Source: Propionivibrio sp964575415 (GTDB taxonomy: Bacteria; Pseudomonadota; Gammaproteobacteria; Burkholderiales; Rhodocyclaceae). Taken from it: 64,000 bases of DNA. The translations under genes were made by a program, and so were the position numbers. Below the pieces are notes generated by a model. It saw only the letters and a list, made by a program, of their open reading frames with translations. It was not told where the DNA came from and made no database searches. Each line of letters begins with the position of its first letter. The stretch's first letter is position 1. The stretch spans positions 20,025-84,024 of the forward strand of contig CAZNQL010000011.1 in NCBI GenBank assembly GCA_964575415.1, given 5' to 3'. This document shows, piece after piece, positions 39,618 to 49,823 of the stretch.

Positions 39618-39792
39618 TGAGGTCTTCCATGGTCGTGGTTGCGTTGTCTTAGCGAATGATTACGGCAAGGATCATTTATCGACGCGAGGGATGAATACCC
39701 AAGCACGACAGCCTTCCCGAAACGAAGCCGAATTTAACACACGGCAGTCACACCCAACGAACGAACATCGACGGGCAACAGGTCTCAAGGAC

Positions 39793-39820
39793 AAAAAAAG
39801 TCCGGCCAATGAGGCCGGAC
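39793..39820 (-). terminator. Rho-independent terminator of the MFS gene
   Basis: GTCCGGCC (39800-39807), loop AATGA and GGCCGGAC (39813-39820) form a perfect 8-bp GC-rich stem. On the minus strand it is followed by seven T (39799-39793). It lies 110 bases beyond the stop of the carrier gene. Confidence 0.85.
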
Positions 39821-39929
39821 CACCGTCTTTCGCATCAAGCGAGACTCAATTCAACTTCGAGGCTGGGGCCTTCCCGATTAGTAACGAAAAGGCTGCCGCG
39901 GTAACCTCGTCAGGCAAGAGCGACGACCG

Positions 39930-41168
39930 TCATGCGGTTTCAGTCGCCGTTTTGAAGCTCAAAGCCTGCTCTTGCCCGGCAACGGCGGGCGATTTCAGAA
40001 GCGCCCCCAAGACCGCTGCAAAGAAACAGAGAGTCGAGGCAATGAGATAAGTCGCCTGATAACCGCCAGTCAGGTCGAGCAGATACCCCGCTGCAAGCGG
40101 CCCCGAAAACCCGGCGACGCCCCACGCTGTAAACAGGATCGCGTAATTGAAGCCCATGTTCCGCATGCCGTAGAAATCACCGATCGCCGAAGGGTAGACC
40201 GCAAGCATTGCGCCGTAAGAAAAAGTGACGATCATCGAACCGATCAGAATGCTCGCAAAACTGTTCAGATCCGAGAACAAAAACAAGGTCATCGCCTGCA
40301 GGATAGACAGAATGGTCATGGTCTTGCCACGACCGATGCGGTCCGAGACGAAACCGGCTACCGGAGGTCCGAGGGCATTGGACAAGGCGATCATGGCAAC
40401 GAGAGTCACTCCCATGTTGATCCCGGTCTGCAGGACAGCGATCTTGGCCAGGTGGCCGATGAGGATCAAACCGGCCATCGAACCCGAAAGGAACATCAAC
40501 CACAGCATCCAGAATTGCCGCGTCCGCACCATCTCCCGCCAAGTGCAGTCGACGGCGCCGATCGAAGCGCTTGCCGCAGCCCCCGTCGGGTTAGCCGTCA
40601 CTTTGGGAACCGCGAGAAATTGCGCGAAGCCCATGATCATCAGCCCGAAGACAATGCCCAGAATGCGGAAGGTGTCAAAAACGCCATAGCTCGCGATGAG
40701 CGCCTTCGTCAGCGGCGCAATGTACAAGGCGGCGAGGCCGAATCCGGTCACGACGACCCCGGAAATCAACCCTTTCTGCTCTGGGCGGAACCATTTGACG
40801 GCTGCCGGCGTCGTCGCCGAGTAGCCCATGCCAATTCCCGCCCCAGTCAGAACGCCAAAACAGACGATCACCCCTTCCAGGCTAGTAAAAAAGCTGGAAA
40901 GCACCAGACCGGTGCCGGTCAGCGCCCCACCCATGGTGGCCACCAGGCGCGGACCAAAACGGTCCTGCAACTTCCCGCCGACCAGCATGACCAAAGCAAA
41001 CATCACGATCGCCACCGTGTACGGCAAGGAAGCCTGAAAGCCGCTCCACTGGTACAAGCTGCTCAGGTTGGCCGCAAAGATACTCCATGCATAAAGCACA
41101 CCGAACATCAGGTTGATACACAATCCGGCCAGAACAACAATCCAGCCTCGATTCCAGGACTTAGTCAC
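39930..41168 (-). CDS. MFS transporter, oxalate/formate antiporter (OFA) family
   Basis: The 412 residues predict 12 membrane helices. The opening RGWIVVLAGLCINLMFGVLYAWSIF, then MVTG-type LVGGKLQDRFGPR, GIGMGYSATTPAAVKWFRPEQKGL and GMRNMGFNYAILFTAWGVAGF, are OFA-family hallmarks (OxlT and relatives). These carry small monocarboxylates or exchange oxalate for formate. The substrate cannot be fixed; lactate, pyruvate or formate are typical of relatives. Preceded by a very AT-rich region and followed by a strong terminator, so it is its own transcript. Confidence 0.85.
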   Translation of the reverse strand: MTKSWNRGWIVVLAGLCINLMFGVLYAWSIFAANLSSLYQWSGFQASLPYTVAIVMFALVMLVGGKLQDRFGPRLVATMGGALTGTGLVLSSFFTSLEGVIVCFGVLTGAGIGMGYSATTPAAVKWFRPEQKGLISGVVVTGFGLAALYIAPLTKALIASYGVFDTFRILGIVFGLMIMGFAQFLAVPKVTANPTGAAASASIGAVDCTWREMVRTRQFWMLWLMFLSGSMAGLILIGHLAKIAVLQTGINMGVTLVAMIALSNALGPPVAGFVSDRIGRGKTMTILSILQAMTLFLFSDLNSFASILIGSMIVTFSYGAMLAVYPSAIGDFYGMRNMGFNYAILFTAWGVAGFSGPLAAGYLLDLTGGYQATYLIASTLCFFAAVLGALLKSPAVAGQEQALSFKTATETA

Positions 41169-41309
41169 GCTCGTCTCCTCATCTCTCTTTGGTCTTCACG
41201 GTCTGAGCCGTCTGTGGTGATCCGGATAAAACCTCCGGGATTCGTCCTGAAGCCATAGCAAAAAGCCCTCTGATCGCAGAACGAAACGTCGTGAATTCTA
41301 GAAACCATT

Positions 41310-41372
41310 CATGTTAATAAAAAGTTAAATTTTTTATTGTTTATATTAATTTTTATTTTCGCATTAACATGG
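41310..41372. promoter_or_regulatory. Very AT-rich divergent promoter region
   Basis: Between the divergent MFS (start 41168) and ACP phosphodiesterase (start 41465) genes lies about 60 bases that are almost entirely A and T, with TTAATAAAAAGTTAAA and TTATTTTCGCATTAAC. In a GC-rich genome this marks a promoter or a nucleoid-protein binding site. No further motif is recognised. Confidence 0.45.
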
Positions 41373-41464
41373 TAAGGTGCGCGCATGCCAGCGCATTCCC
41401 AAGGTGCACGGAACTGGCTCAATACCGGCAACGGCATAACCATTCTCCGTGCTATTGTCTGCCA

Positions 41465-42058
41465 ATGAACTTCCTCGCTCACGCGTTTCTCGCCGGCCCT
41501 TGCGCCGCAGACCGCATCGGCGGCCTGCTCGGCGATTTCGTCAAAGGGCCCCTGCCGGCAAGCCTGCCTGTCGATCTGGCAGCGGGCGTAGCATTGCATC
41601 GGGCCATCGACGTTTTTGCCGAATGCCATCCGACCTTCAAGGCGAGCCGCGCTCGTATCAGCCCGCTGCGGCGGCGGGTGAGCGGCATTCTCGTGGACAT
41701 GTTCTACGACCACCTGCTTGCCCGCGATTGGCTAACCCACGCATCCGGTACGCTCGACTCATTCGTCGTCCGGCTGTATGCCGAACTCCCCGAGTATGAA
41801 ACCAAGCTATCCGCGAGCGCGCAGGACATCGCCCGCAAAATGCGCCGCGAAGATTGGTTGGGGAGCTATCGCGATGCCGTTGAAACGGGGCGCATCATCG
41901 ACCGCATGGCGGTCCATCGCCTGCGCCAGCCGAACACGCTGAGCGGCGGCATCGAGGAATTTCTGGCCGACGCCGAAGGTTTCGCGGCCGATTTCCGCAC
42001 CTTCCTGCCGGATGCCTTGGACTTTACCGCCGAGTGGCGCGCTTCGCGCCGCGCCTGA
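41465..42058 (+). CDS. acpH: Acyl carrier protein phosphodiesterase
   Basis: The 197-residue product begins MNFLAHAFLAGPCAADRIGGLLGDFVKG, which is the AcpH signature (NFLAH and GDFVKG are metal-site segments). GVALHRAIDVFAECHP and ILVDMFYDHLLARDW add the His and Asp residues of the HD-like fold. AcpH removes 4'-phosphopantetheine from acyl carrier protein. The ATG at 41465 is preceded by AT-rich sequence. It converges on the small lipoprotein gene 7 bases later. Confidence 0.9.
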   Translation: MNFLAHAFLAGPCAADRIGGLLGDFVKGPLPASLPVDLAAGVALHRAIDVFAECHPTFKASRARISPLRRRVSGILVDMFYDHLLARDWLTHASGTLDSFVVRLYAELPEYETKLSASAQDIARKMRREDWLGSYRDAVETGRIIDRMAVHRLRQPNTLSGGIEEFLADAEGFAADFRTFLPDALDFTAEWRASRRA

Positions 42059-42065
42059 TCAGCGG

Positions 42066-42281
42066 CTACTTTGACGCTTCTTCGGCGGCGGCGTTACGTT
42101 CCTGCCCGGCTTTCGCCGCCGCGTCGAGGTCGGCGCGCATCTTGTCCATCGACTGCTTGCCTTGCTTGGCCTGCTTGGCCTGCTCGGCCTGGAGCTTGGC
42201 ACCGACCGCCGACGTGCTCGCCACATCCGCCACCCCGCAGGCCGACAACAGTAGCAATGACGTCAAAACCATCCATCTCAT
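42066..42281 (-). CDS. Small lipoprotein
   Basis: A 71-residue product with a lipoprotein signal: MRWMVLTSLLLLSAC, with lipobox LSAC and the lipidated Cys at 15. The mature part (about 56 residues) is Ala, Lys and Gln rich (KLQAEQAKQAKQGKQSMDKM) and helical or coiled-coil in character, like small envelope lipoproteins of beta-proteobacteria. Function unknown. No ribosome-binding site ambiguity is seen. Confidence 0.7.
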   Translation of the reverse strand: MRWMVLTSLLLLSACGVADVASTSAVGAKLQAEQAKQAKQGKQSMDKMRADLDAAAKAGQERNAAAEEASK

Positions 42282-42647
42282 GGCACACCTCCCGAAATCA
42301 GCCTACCCCGGAATCGTTGCTCCCGAACACAAATGGCGCCTCGACCAATAACTCTCGGAGTCTTGACACCCAAGCGCCGTCCGAGGCCGTTGGAAACAGC
42401 GATTGCGCCTGATGTCAGGCACCAAGACCTCTGTGCATGGCACGAACCTCGACCGCAACGGATTGACCGTCATGGAGAACCAATGTTAGCAGCCCTGGCA
42501 CTTGATCTTCCAGCCTGAAAACACATGGATTTATTGGGGCGCATAGTATGTAGACGCTTTCCCGCCCGTTTCATATACTGAAAACGAAAAGATTCGCAGA
42601 GAAGAAGCGCCCCGAAATTTACAGGGAATTCGTTGCGGGAGGAAAAA
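42282..42647. other. Non-coding stretch between lipoprotein and FIST gene
   Basis: No convincing gene. It holds a 19-base sequence (GAACACAAATGGCGCCTCG, 42328-42346) that recurs with one change near 46186. The part from about 42530 to 42620 is AT-richer, with TTCATATACTGAAAAC, and probably contains the promoter of the FIST-kinase operon. Confidence 0.4.
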
Positions 42648-43811
42648 GTGCCCAACACACCAGCGCAAAACACGATACGCAGAGCACATTCTCTCGCCAT
42701 CGAAGCACGCCAAGCCGTCCGCGAATTCCATGCCGAAGTCGTTCAACCGAACATGGAGTTGGTCGTATTTTTTTGCGCCAGCGACTATGATCTCGACGCA
42801 TTGGCGGATGAAATGTCTCAGCAATTCGCCGGAGCCCAGGTTGTAGGATGCACCACGGCAGGCGAAATCGGCCCCGCCGGTTACTGCGAACACAGCCTAT
42901 CCGGCGCCAGTTTCGCTACGGAGCAGTTCAGGGCCGTCAGTGGCCTGATCAGCCATCTCCAGCAGTTCAGGATCGGAGCGGGCCAGTCCTTTACGCTTCA
43001 ACTGATGCAACGACTGACAGAGAAGGTTCCCTACTCGATGCTGGACAGCAGTTTCGCTCTGCTGCTGATTGACGGACTATCGATTCGGGAAGAGCCGGTT
43101 AGTCGGGCAGTGCAAAGCACGCTCGGAAAAATCCCGCTGATTGGGGGTTCCGCTGGCGACGGTGCGAATTTCAAACGCACCCGCGTTTTCTCCGGAGGCC
43201 GATTCCATGATGACAGCGCCGTCCTAACGCTGATCACAACAACCCTGCCCTTCCGCCTGCTGAATACACACAATTTCACGCCCACGACCGAACGTCTGGT
43301 CGTCACTGAGGCCGATCCAACCCGCCGCATCGTCATGACAATTAACGGGCGGCCAGCGGTCAGTGAATATGCAAGAGCCATTGGCATCGATGAAAACAAC
43401 CTGAATCTGTCACATTTTGCGTGCTGGACGATGGTTGTCCTGATCAATGGTGCAACCCATGTCCGCTCGATTCAGAAAGTCAACGCCGATGGTAGCCTGA
43501 CCTTTTACTGCGCCATTGAAAAGGGACTTGTTTTACGCGTCGCCCAAAGCGCCGATCTTCTCGGCAACCTTGCTCAAGCATTCGCGCAACTCCATGATCA
43601 GATCGGAATCCCGCAACTGGTCCTCGGTGGCGACTACCTGCACCGCAAATTCGAAGCCGAATGGCGCAATGAAAAGGAAGGAATTGCCGCCTTGCTGAAA
43701 GCCAACAACGTCACGGGATTCGCCACCTATGGCGAACAGTTCCGCGGGGTCCACATCAACCAGACCTTTGTTGGCATCGCCATCGGGGAAACCCCGTCAA
43801 GAGGGACATAA
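42648..43811 (+). CDS. FIST domain sensory protein
   Basis: The product of about 387 residues has FIST N (MELVVFFCASDYDLDALADEM, then VVGCTTAGEIGPAGY) and FIST C (GGDYLHRKFEAEWRNEKEG, ENFRGVHINQTF-like end). FIST proteins are thought to bind small ligands, perhaps amino acids, and signal to kinases or cyclases. GGGAGG lies five bases before GTG 42648, which I take as the start in place of the TTG at 42633. The gene is 4 bases upstream of a hybrid histidine kinase, the usual FIST partner. Confidence 0.85.
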   Translation: MPNTPAQNTIRRAHSLAIEARQAVREFHAEVVQPNMELVVFFCASDYDLDALADEMSQQFAGAQVVGCTTAGEIGPAGYCEHSLSGASFATEQFRAVSGLISHLQQFRIGAGQSFTLQLMQRLTEKVPYSMLDSSFALLLIDGLSIREEPVSRAVQSTLGKIPLIGGSAGDGANFKRTRVFSGGRFHDDSAVLTLITTTLPFRLLNTHNFTPTTERLVVTEADPTRRIVMTINGRPAVSEYARAIGIDENNLNLSHFACWTMVVLINGATHVRSIQKVNADGSLTFYCAIEKGLVLRVAQSADLLGNLAQAFAQLHDQIGIPQLVLGGDYLHRKFEAEWRNEKEGIAALLKANNVTGFATYGEQFRGVHINQTFVGIAIGETPSRGT

Positions 43812-43815
43812 AGCC

Positions 43816-46023
43816 ATGCCTGATGACCTCGAACACCTGGAAGCACGGGCGCTACGAGAAGAAATCAAGCGCCTCAACACGATCATTACCGCTTTGATGG
43901 ATCGTGCGGAACAAGGAACGACACTTCAGGATTCGGATTTCGGCCTGTTCCAGACCGGCATCATGCGGGAGGACCAGGTAAAACTGCGTACCGCAGAACT
44001 CGAACGCGCACTGCGCGAGAACGAGTCGGTCAATCGTGCGCTGCGAGAATCCGAAGAGCGCTTCCGCACACTGGTCAATCAATCGATGGTGGGGATCGCC
44101 ATCATCGAAAATGATCGTTTCAGCTATACCAATGACCGGTTCAACACCATTTTTGGTTATGACGGGAAGGAAATCAAAACGCACGATCATGCTGACCTGC
44201 TGACTCCCGAATCACGTCGGCAACTCAGTAGCCTGACGCAAAACCCGCAGTCAGAATCCACCCCCGGCGAAATCGCAATGCTGCAAGGGCTACGCAAGGA
44301 CGGCACGATTATCGATATCGAGATGCATCACCGCATCGTGATCATCAACGGAAAACCCGTCATCATCAGCCTGGTCAATGATGTCACCGAACGTACCCGC
44401 GCTGCCGCCGAGATTGATCGGCTGGTCCGCGAGCAAACGGCGATTCTCAACAGTCGTGTCATGGGATTTGTCAAAATCCGGCAACGCAAATTCGTCTGGA
44501 TCAATGCGGCTTTCGCTGAGATGCTCGGTTACTCGAGAGAAGAACTGATCGGACAGCCAACCCGTATTATTTATACGGACGAGCAGAGTTACGTCGATTT
44601 CGGCAAAAAAGCCTATCCCGCCATGCAAAGCGGTGCTATCTACAAAAGCGAAATGCAATTCCGGCGCAAAGACGGCTCGCTGGGTTGGTTCCGACTCGAC
44701 GGCGAAGCGCTCTTTCCCGGCAGCGACGAATCGATCTGGGCTTTCGGCGACATTTCGGAACACAAGCAAACGCTGGAAGAACTCGAACAACATCGCAACC
44801 ATCTGGAAGAACTGGTTCAGTCACGGACCGCGGAGCTGGCCGAGGCGCGCGATGCCGCCGAGTCGGCCAACCTCGCCAAGAGCGCCTTTCTCGCCCACAT
44901 GAGCCATGAACTGCGCACACCGCTGAACGGCATCATGGGCATGAATGCCTTGGCCTTGCTTGCGGCGAAGGACCCCAAGCAGATCGATCAACTGAACAAA
45001 AGCGCACAGGCAGCCAAACACCTGCTCGCCATCATCAACGACATTCTTGATCTCTCACGCATCGAATCGGGGAAACTTCGCCTGGAACCCAGACCGTTCA
45101 CGTTCCGGCTGGCGATCGGAGAAGCCTTGCGTATCCACGAGGACCGCGCCAAAGCCAAAGGGCTGAAGCTGACGCTGAAATTCGACACGCGAATTCCGGG
45201 CACGGTCTTGGGCGACGATCTGCGCCTCAAGCAGATGGTGATCAATCTTCTCGACAATGCCATTAAGTTCTCGGACTCCGGCACGATCGCGCTCAGAGCA
45301 ACCGTCGAGGAGGAAAAGACCGGGGACAGCTGCGGCCTGCTGGTGAAGATCGCAGTCATCGACCAGGGCATCGGTTTGACGGAAGAACAACAGTCCCGGC
45401 TGTTCCAGCCCTTCACCCAAGCTGACAATTCGGATACGCGCCAGCACGGAGGAACCGGTCTGGGCCTGAGCATTACCAAACGACTGGCCCAATTGATGGG
45501 AGGGACCGTCGGCGTTGTGAGCCACCCCGGCAAGGGCAGCACATTCTGGTTGACCGCTCGTTTTGAGCCGGCCGCGCCGGTTAAAAACGTTCCTGCGTCA
45601 ACGCCTCGTCCCGCCAAGGAAATTGCGCTCAGGCACCGGGGTGCCCGGATTCTCGTTGTGGACGACGACCCGCTCAATCGTGAAGTCGCCTGCCTGCTGC
45701 TTCAGGAAGCCGAACTCGCAACGGAGGTTGCGACCAACGGTCAGGAAGCCGTCGAACACCTTCAGACCCACCCGGTGGCCCTGATCCTCATGGACATGCA
45801 GATGCCCGTCCTGGACGGCATATCGGCAGCGCGCGCCATACGATCCCGTGAAGAGGCAAATAGAACCCCGATCCTCGCCATGACCGCCAACGCCTTCGAC
45901 GAAGACCGCGAACGCTGTCTCGAGGCTGGCATGGACGATCATCTCGGCAAACCGCTCAAACCGGACGACTTCTTGAAAAAGATTCTGTACTGGCTGAACA
46001 AGCGGGGGGACGCCCCCCGATAG
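43816..46023 (+). CDS. Hybrid histidine kinase, PAS-PAS-HisKA-HATPase-REC
   Basis: The 735 residues are soluble: an N-terminal helical part, PAS 1 (about 80-205; ALRESEERFRTLVNQSMVGI), PAS 2 (about 215-335; WINAAFAEMLGYSREELIGQ), HisKA with AFLAHMSHELRTPLNGIMGM, HATPase (MVINLLDNAIKF; DQGIGLTEEQQSRLFQPF; GGTGLGLSITKRL) and a receiver (ILVVDDDPLNREVACLLL; LILMDMQMPVLDG; KPLKPDDF). It has no DNA-binding output, so phosphate passes to another protein. With no membrane segment it presumably takes its input from the FIST protein encoded just upstream. Confidence 0.92.
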   Translation: MPDDLEHLEARALREEIKRLNTIITALMDRAEQGTTLQDSDFGLFQTGIMREDQVKLRTAELERALRENESVNRALRESEERFRTLVNQSMVGIAIIENDRFSYTNDRFNTIFGYDGKEIKTHDHADLLTPESRRQLSSLTQNPQSESTPGEIAMLQGLRKDGTIIDIEMHHRIVIINGKPVIISLVNDVTERTRAAAEIDRLVREQTAILNSRVMGFVKIRQRKFVWINAAFAEMLGYSREELIGQPTRIIYTDEQSYVDFGKKAYPAMQSGAIYKSEMQFRRKDGSLGWFRLDGEALFPGSDESIWAFGDISEHKQTLEELEQHRNHLEELVQSRTAELAEARDAAESANLAKSAFLAHMSHELRTPLNGIMGMNALALLAAKDPKQIDQLNKSAQAAKHLLAIINDILDLSRIESGKLRLEPRPFTFRLAIGEALRIHEDRAKAKGLKLTLKFDTRIPGTVLGDDLRLKQMVINLLDNAIKFSDSGTIALRATVEEEKTGDSCGLLVKIAVIDQGIGLTEEQQSRLFQPFTQADNSDTRQHGGTGLGLSITKRLAQLMGGTVGVVSHPGKGSTFWLTARFEPAAPVKNVPASTPRPAKEIALRHRGARILVVDDDPLNREVACLLLQEAELATEVATNGQEAVEHLQTHPVALILMDMQMPVLDGISAARAIRSREEANRTPILAMTANAFDEDRERCLEAGMDDHLGKPLKPDDFLKKILYWLNKRGDAPR

Positions 46024-46176
46024 CCGCGGTGAAAAAACGCGTCGGTACGATCCGGGTCAAGCATTGCCGCTTTCCCAAATCCAATACCGACTGGAGCCTC
46101 CAGGAGATTCCTTGGCATCACACCCCGCGCCGACAGTACTTGAGCCATCTCATAACTTCCCGTCCCTCCAGGCATG

Positions 46177-47151
46177 TTACTCAGGAACACAGATGGCGCC
46201 TCGGCGAATAGCGCCCAAGGTCTTGGCGACCAGAACCAGCACGATCAGGCTGAGTATCCCGAGCAGAACCACTCCGAAGCCGTTGAAAAGCCCGATCCCC
46301 GAACGATGGGCCATGGCAAAGGTCGCAATCGTCATCGCCGCCAGCGGGAATGAATACGCCCAGGCCGAAAGGAAAAAACAACTTTTCAAAAAGCGCAGCA
46401 CATTGCTGCCGAGCAACAAGACCAGGAACAGCGCCTTGTAGTAAAGCACGCGGGCAAACGCGTCGAACTCCGGCACCAATGCGCCGTAGGCGATGAAACC
46501 GACCGATGGCGGCGCGAGCAGGATGAACAGGGGCGGCATCAGCTTGGGGGGAATGGGATCGTGGAAGATCACGCGATACACCACAATGGTCTGCAGAACG
46601 ATCCAGAACACCAGCCCGATGCTGAGAAAAAACCAGGACAATTCCGTCGGGGCAAAATGCACGCCACTAATCGGAACGATGAGATTGCCGACGACAGGGA
46701 TGTATCAGGCAGGATTGGCGTGCTTGATATCGTAGTGCGTGTGATGAATCCAGCTGCTCAGAATCGCCAGCGTGAAGCAGAGATGAATCGCCGCCCCGGT
46801 GCCCCACAAGACATGCGCCACCGACGGAACAGCTTCCCGCCAGACGATGCTGAGTAGCAACAAGCTGATCGAAATCGTCGGGAAGAAATTCACCCTGATC
46901 GGATGCTTCCATTCGCCACCGACCGCCTGCGGATGACGCAGCACTTTGACGCCATAGATCACGAACAGAGCGACAAAAACAGCACTCGCCGCCAGCGCGG
47001 CGACATGCCAGACCAGCGCCGGCAGGCCGAAGAGGTGACGCGCCTTCTGCCAGGCGATAGCGAGGCCGGATAACCCCATGACCGTGGAAAAAAATGAAAC
47101 CGGAAAGTGAACCAGCCGGGATTCCTCGTGCAGGACGGCCTCGTTGCTCAT
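46177..47151 (-). pseudogene. TDT/SLAC1 family carrier (TehA-like) interrupted by an in-frame TGA
   Basis: The first part (47151 to 46708) encodes VHFPVSFFSTVMGLSGLAIAW and four or five helices, ending at HANPA and TGA (46705-46707, codon 149). The same frame goes on with YIPVVGNLIVPISGVHFAPTELSWFFLSI and more helices to 46177. In this family the sequence reads NPxWxIPxVG, so the stop replaces a conserved Trp (TGG to TGA). Intact it would be about 324 residues with ten helices; relatives transport tellurite, malate, sulfite or other anions. As read it is in two halves. Confidence 0.85.
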
Positions 47152-47281
47152 CGTTGACTCCTTGGCGTGATCAGCGGACGGGCTACACGGTGCAGCCCGT
47201 TTTGAATATTAGCATAATCTTATGATTAACCTATGCCAACAAAAGCCAATTTCGGGACGATATATAGCAATACTGTTTCGG

Positions 47282-47320
47282 ATTAGGCACCCTCAAAGTC
47301 GCAAGAACTTGCTGCCTAAT
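47282..47320. promoter_or_regulatory. Inverted repeat ATTAGGCA/TGCCTAAT
   Basis: ATTAGGCA (47282-47289) and its complement TGCCTAAT (47313-47320) are separated by 23 bases, in the region between the divergent TDT carrier and outer-membrane protein genes. The spacing from one arm centre to the other is close to three helical turns. It may be an operator. The remainder of 47152-47501 shows only AT-rich promoter-like sequence near 47210-47240. Confidence 0.35.
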
Positions 47321-47501
47321 TCCACACGGCTAGTTTAGAATTCTCTCCCGAAGTAGGCACAAACAACCGCGAACAAGCGCCGAATTTCGATGAATGTGCG
47401 CATTAATGACCTATCGCACCAGCACGACGCCGAAACAGCGCCACCAGACAGACGCTCTCGCAAACGAAGGACCTCACTCCACCGGAAATTGACTTGCTCC
47501 C

Positions 47502-49145
47502 ATGCTCCTAGAATCACGCCCACGTGCGCCGGGAGGAATCCGGCTATTCCTAGCCTTGCTCCCCGCCTTTCTTTGCACCGGGGCCTCAGCCGAAGAAAAG
47601 GACCTATCTCCGAACAGAGCGACCGAACTTGCCTTGTCGCCTGCCGCCAACTGGGAAGGGCCTTATCTCGGCGTGCATGCCGCCTACGGCAGAGGCACCA
47701 CCCAATGGGGCGTCCTGAATAGAAGCGGTCTTTCCCGCAACAATGTTCCGGCCACCGGATACAACGACGGACTGCTGGGCGGACTGCAACTGGGCTACAA
47801 CAAACAATACGATCAACTGGTCGTCGGTATCGAAGGCGATATCAGTTTCGGCAAGTTGTTCGGCTACGCCACTTGCGGCTCGACATGGGGAGTCGGCGGC
47901 TCCGGAGACAGCTGCCAGAACCAGAGTGACAGGATGGCGAGCCTCTCGGCCCGTCTCGGCTACGCGACCGGCCGCTCGCTCGTTTACGCCAAAGCGGGCG
48001 CCGCGTACTCGCACGACAAAATCCAGGTTACCAACGACTTGTTGACGCCGATGCCACCAGCTTCGACATCGACCGGTCATCTGGGCTGGGTCATCGGCGC
48101 CGGACTCTCTTACGCGCTCGATTCAAGGTGGTCGGTCAATGCCGAATACGACTACTACGACTTCGGACGACATACTTATCATCTGACGGCAAACGGCGCA
48201 CCTGCCTCGGTAGCGATCGCTCATACCCAACACGTCGCCAAGCTCGGACTCAATTACCGGCTGGGCGACATTGGCAATCAAAGTGTCAAGGTGGCCCTCG
48301 GCAACGATTTTCGCGCCGAGTTCGGGGCTCGCCTCGGCTACTCGAGCGGGCGATTCCAGAAACACTTGTACGACTCGTATCGGCACGGCATCCTGCTTTC
48401 CATACTCACTTGGTCCGAACAAAAGGGCACGGCGCTCGAAGCCTTCGGTCGCCTCGACCACAAAGCCGGCTGGTTCGTAAAAGGAACGCTCGGCCGACTT
48501 AATCTACGCTCTAGCCGCATGCATGACGAAGACACGGAGGCTGCCATGGCACCCACTCCTTACTCGAATACTGTCTCGACGACCAAGAATGGCCGTACCT
48601 TCTACGGCACCCTCGATCTGGGCCTGATGCTGGCGCAAAACGCCAAATGGGACTTGGGTGCTTTCGTCGGCTATGGTTACTACGGCCAACATCTCAACGC
48701 TTACGGTTGCCAGCAAGTCGCCAGCAATCCGTGGATGTGCTATCCCGGACAAATCGCGCCGGGCACCTTGGCTTTGAGCGAGAACGAAGAATAGAACGTT
48801 TTTCGTCTCGGTCTGGCCGGAAGCTTTACCCCTGCGGAACGCTTGAACGTATCGGGAGAAATTGCCCGGCTTCCCTATGCGCATTTCTACTCGACCGATA
48901 ACCACTGGTTCCGCCCGGACATCAATCCCATGGAACAACGCGGCCACAGTTCACGAAGCTTTCAGGTCGAAGCCAGTCTGGCTTATGCGATCAATCGACA
49001 ATGGTCGTTCGGAACAGGTGTGCGCTATCTATCCCTTGAAGCCGACGGGAGCACCCGCTTCCCCGGCGAGCCGGAATCTCCGTTGCGTTTCAGATCGTCG
49101 CGCGCGACGGCGTACCTTCAAACCGCCTATCGCTTCGATCTGTAA
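47502..49145 (+). pseudogene. Two-barrel outer-membrane protein (Omp25-like plus omptin-like), interrupted by TAG
   Basis: After a signal peptide (LFLALLPAFLCTGASAEE), residues about 50-260 form an Omp25/OmpA-like eight-strand barrel (GPYLGVHAAYGRGTTQWG, LYALDSRWSVNAEYDYYDFG-type strands, closing VAKLGLNYRLG). A second part, from about 270, has the spacing of omptin-type barrels (GARLGYSSGRFQKHLYDSY, WFVKGTLGRLNLRSSRMHDED). The frame meets TAG at 48792-48794 (codon 431) after ALSENEE, then continues NVFRLGLAGSFTPAERLNVS to SLEADGSTRF and a C-terminal YRFDL. Trp fits the stop position. Full length would be 547 residues. Without read-through the second barrel is cut, and would probably not assemble. 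Confidence 0.75.
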
Positions 49146-49231
49146 TTAATTCACGGCAAAGATCGAATACCGAGCAAACCAATCGCTGGAAATCCTCAAC
49201 AATCCACGGCGCCCAAACCGGCAACCCCGCT

Positions 49232-49717
49232 TCAGACCGGCCCGATCGCGCCGTGGCGAAGAATCACGCTCTTCCCGGACTGGCCGACCTCCGAAAAGCC
49301 GCGTCGGAGCAGCATCTGGTGGAATTTTTCGGAAGCCGGAAAACAACGTGCATAAACGCTCATCGTCGGCAAGTAGTGGTTCATGAGCACGTCCAGCATA
49401 TCCGGGCCATAACCCTTTCCCCGATGCTCATTCTTGAGCGCGATCAAGGCAATCTCCACACCAGTATCCGGAGTCCCGATGGCCTTGGTCACCACGGTGG
49501 CGCCAACACGGGATGCGTTATCGTAGGCCACCATGACATGGGTCGAATAACCGCGCAAATCCGTTTGATAGGTAATCGCCGAGTTCAGGTACACCCGGTA
49601 CGCCTCTTTTTCCGTGCTGACTCTCGAGTCGAAATGGCCGTGACGAGCGCCATTCAGGGCAAGGCTCATGACAAAACCCAAATCCTTGGTTGTTGAATTT
49701 TTCAGCGACAACGTCAT
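49232..49717 (-). CDS. GNAT family N-acetyltransferase
   Basis: The 161-residue product has the acetyl-CoA binding loop LKNEHRGKGYGPDMLDVLM and the following strand and helix (VYARCFPASEKFHQMLLRRGFSEVG), typical of GNAT enzymes. The substrate is unknown. It is divergent from the LysR regulator gene (190 bases apart), a layout often meaning that the regulator controls the enzyme. Confidence 0.8.
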   Translation of the reverse strand: MTLSLKNSTTKDLGFVMSLALNGARHGHFDSRVSTEKEAYRVYLNSAITYQTDLRGYSTHVMVAYDNASRVGATVVTKAIGTPDTGVEIALIALKNEHRGKGYGPDMLDVLMNHYLPTMSVYARCFPASEKFHQMLLRRGFSEVGQSGKSVILRHGAIGPV

Positions 49718-49823
49718 AAGTTGATCTACACATTGCGACCATCGAATCGTCAGCCTCCTTCCCCTGCTTGCACAAATCGAATCAATGAACGATCCATAAA
49801 AAAATCAGATGGAAAACAAATCC

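Noticed and set aside
45939..46190. 83-codon minus-strand frame after the hybrid kinase
   Set aside because: Part overlaps the kinase gene and the rest is not similar to any family I know; initiation signal is weak.
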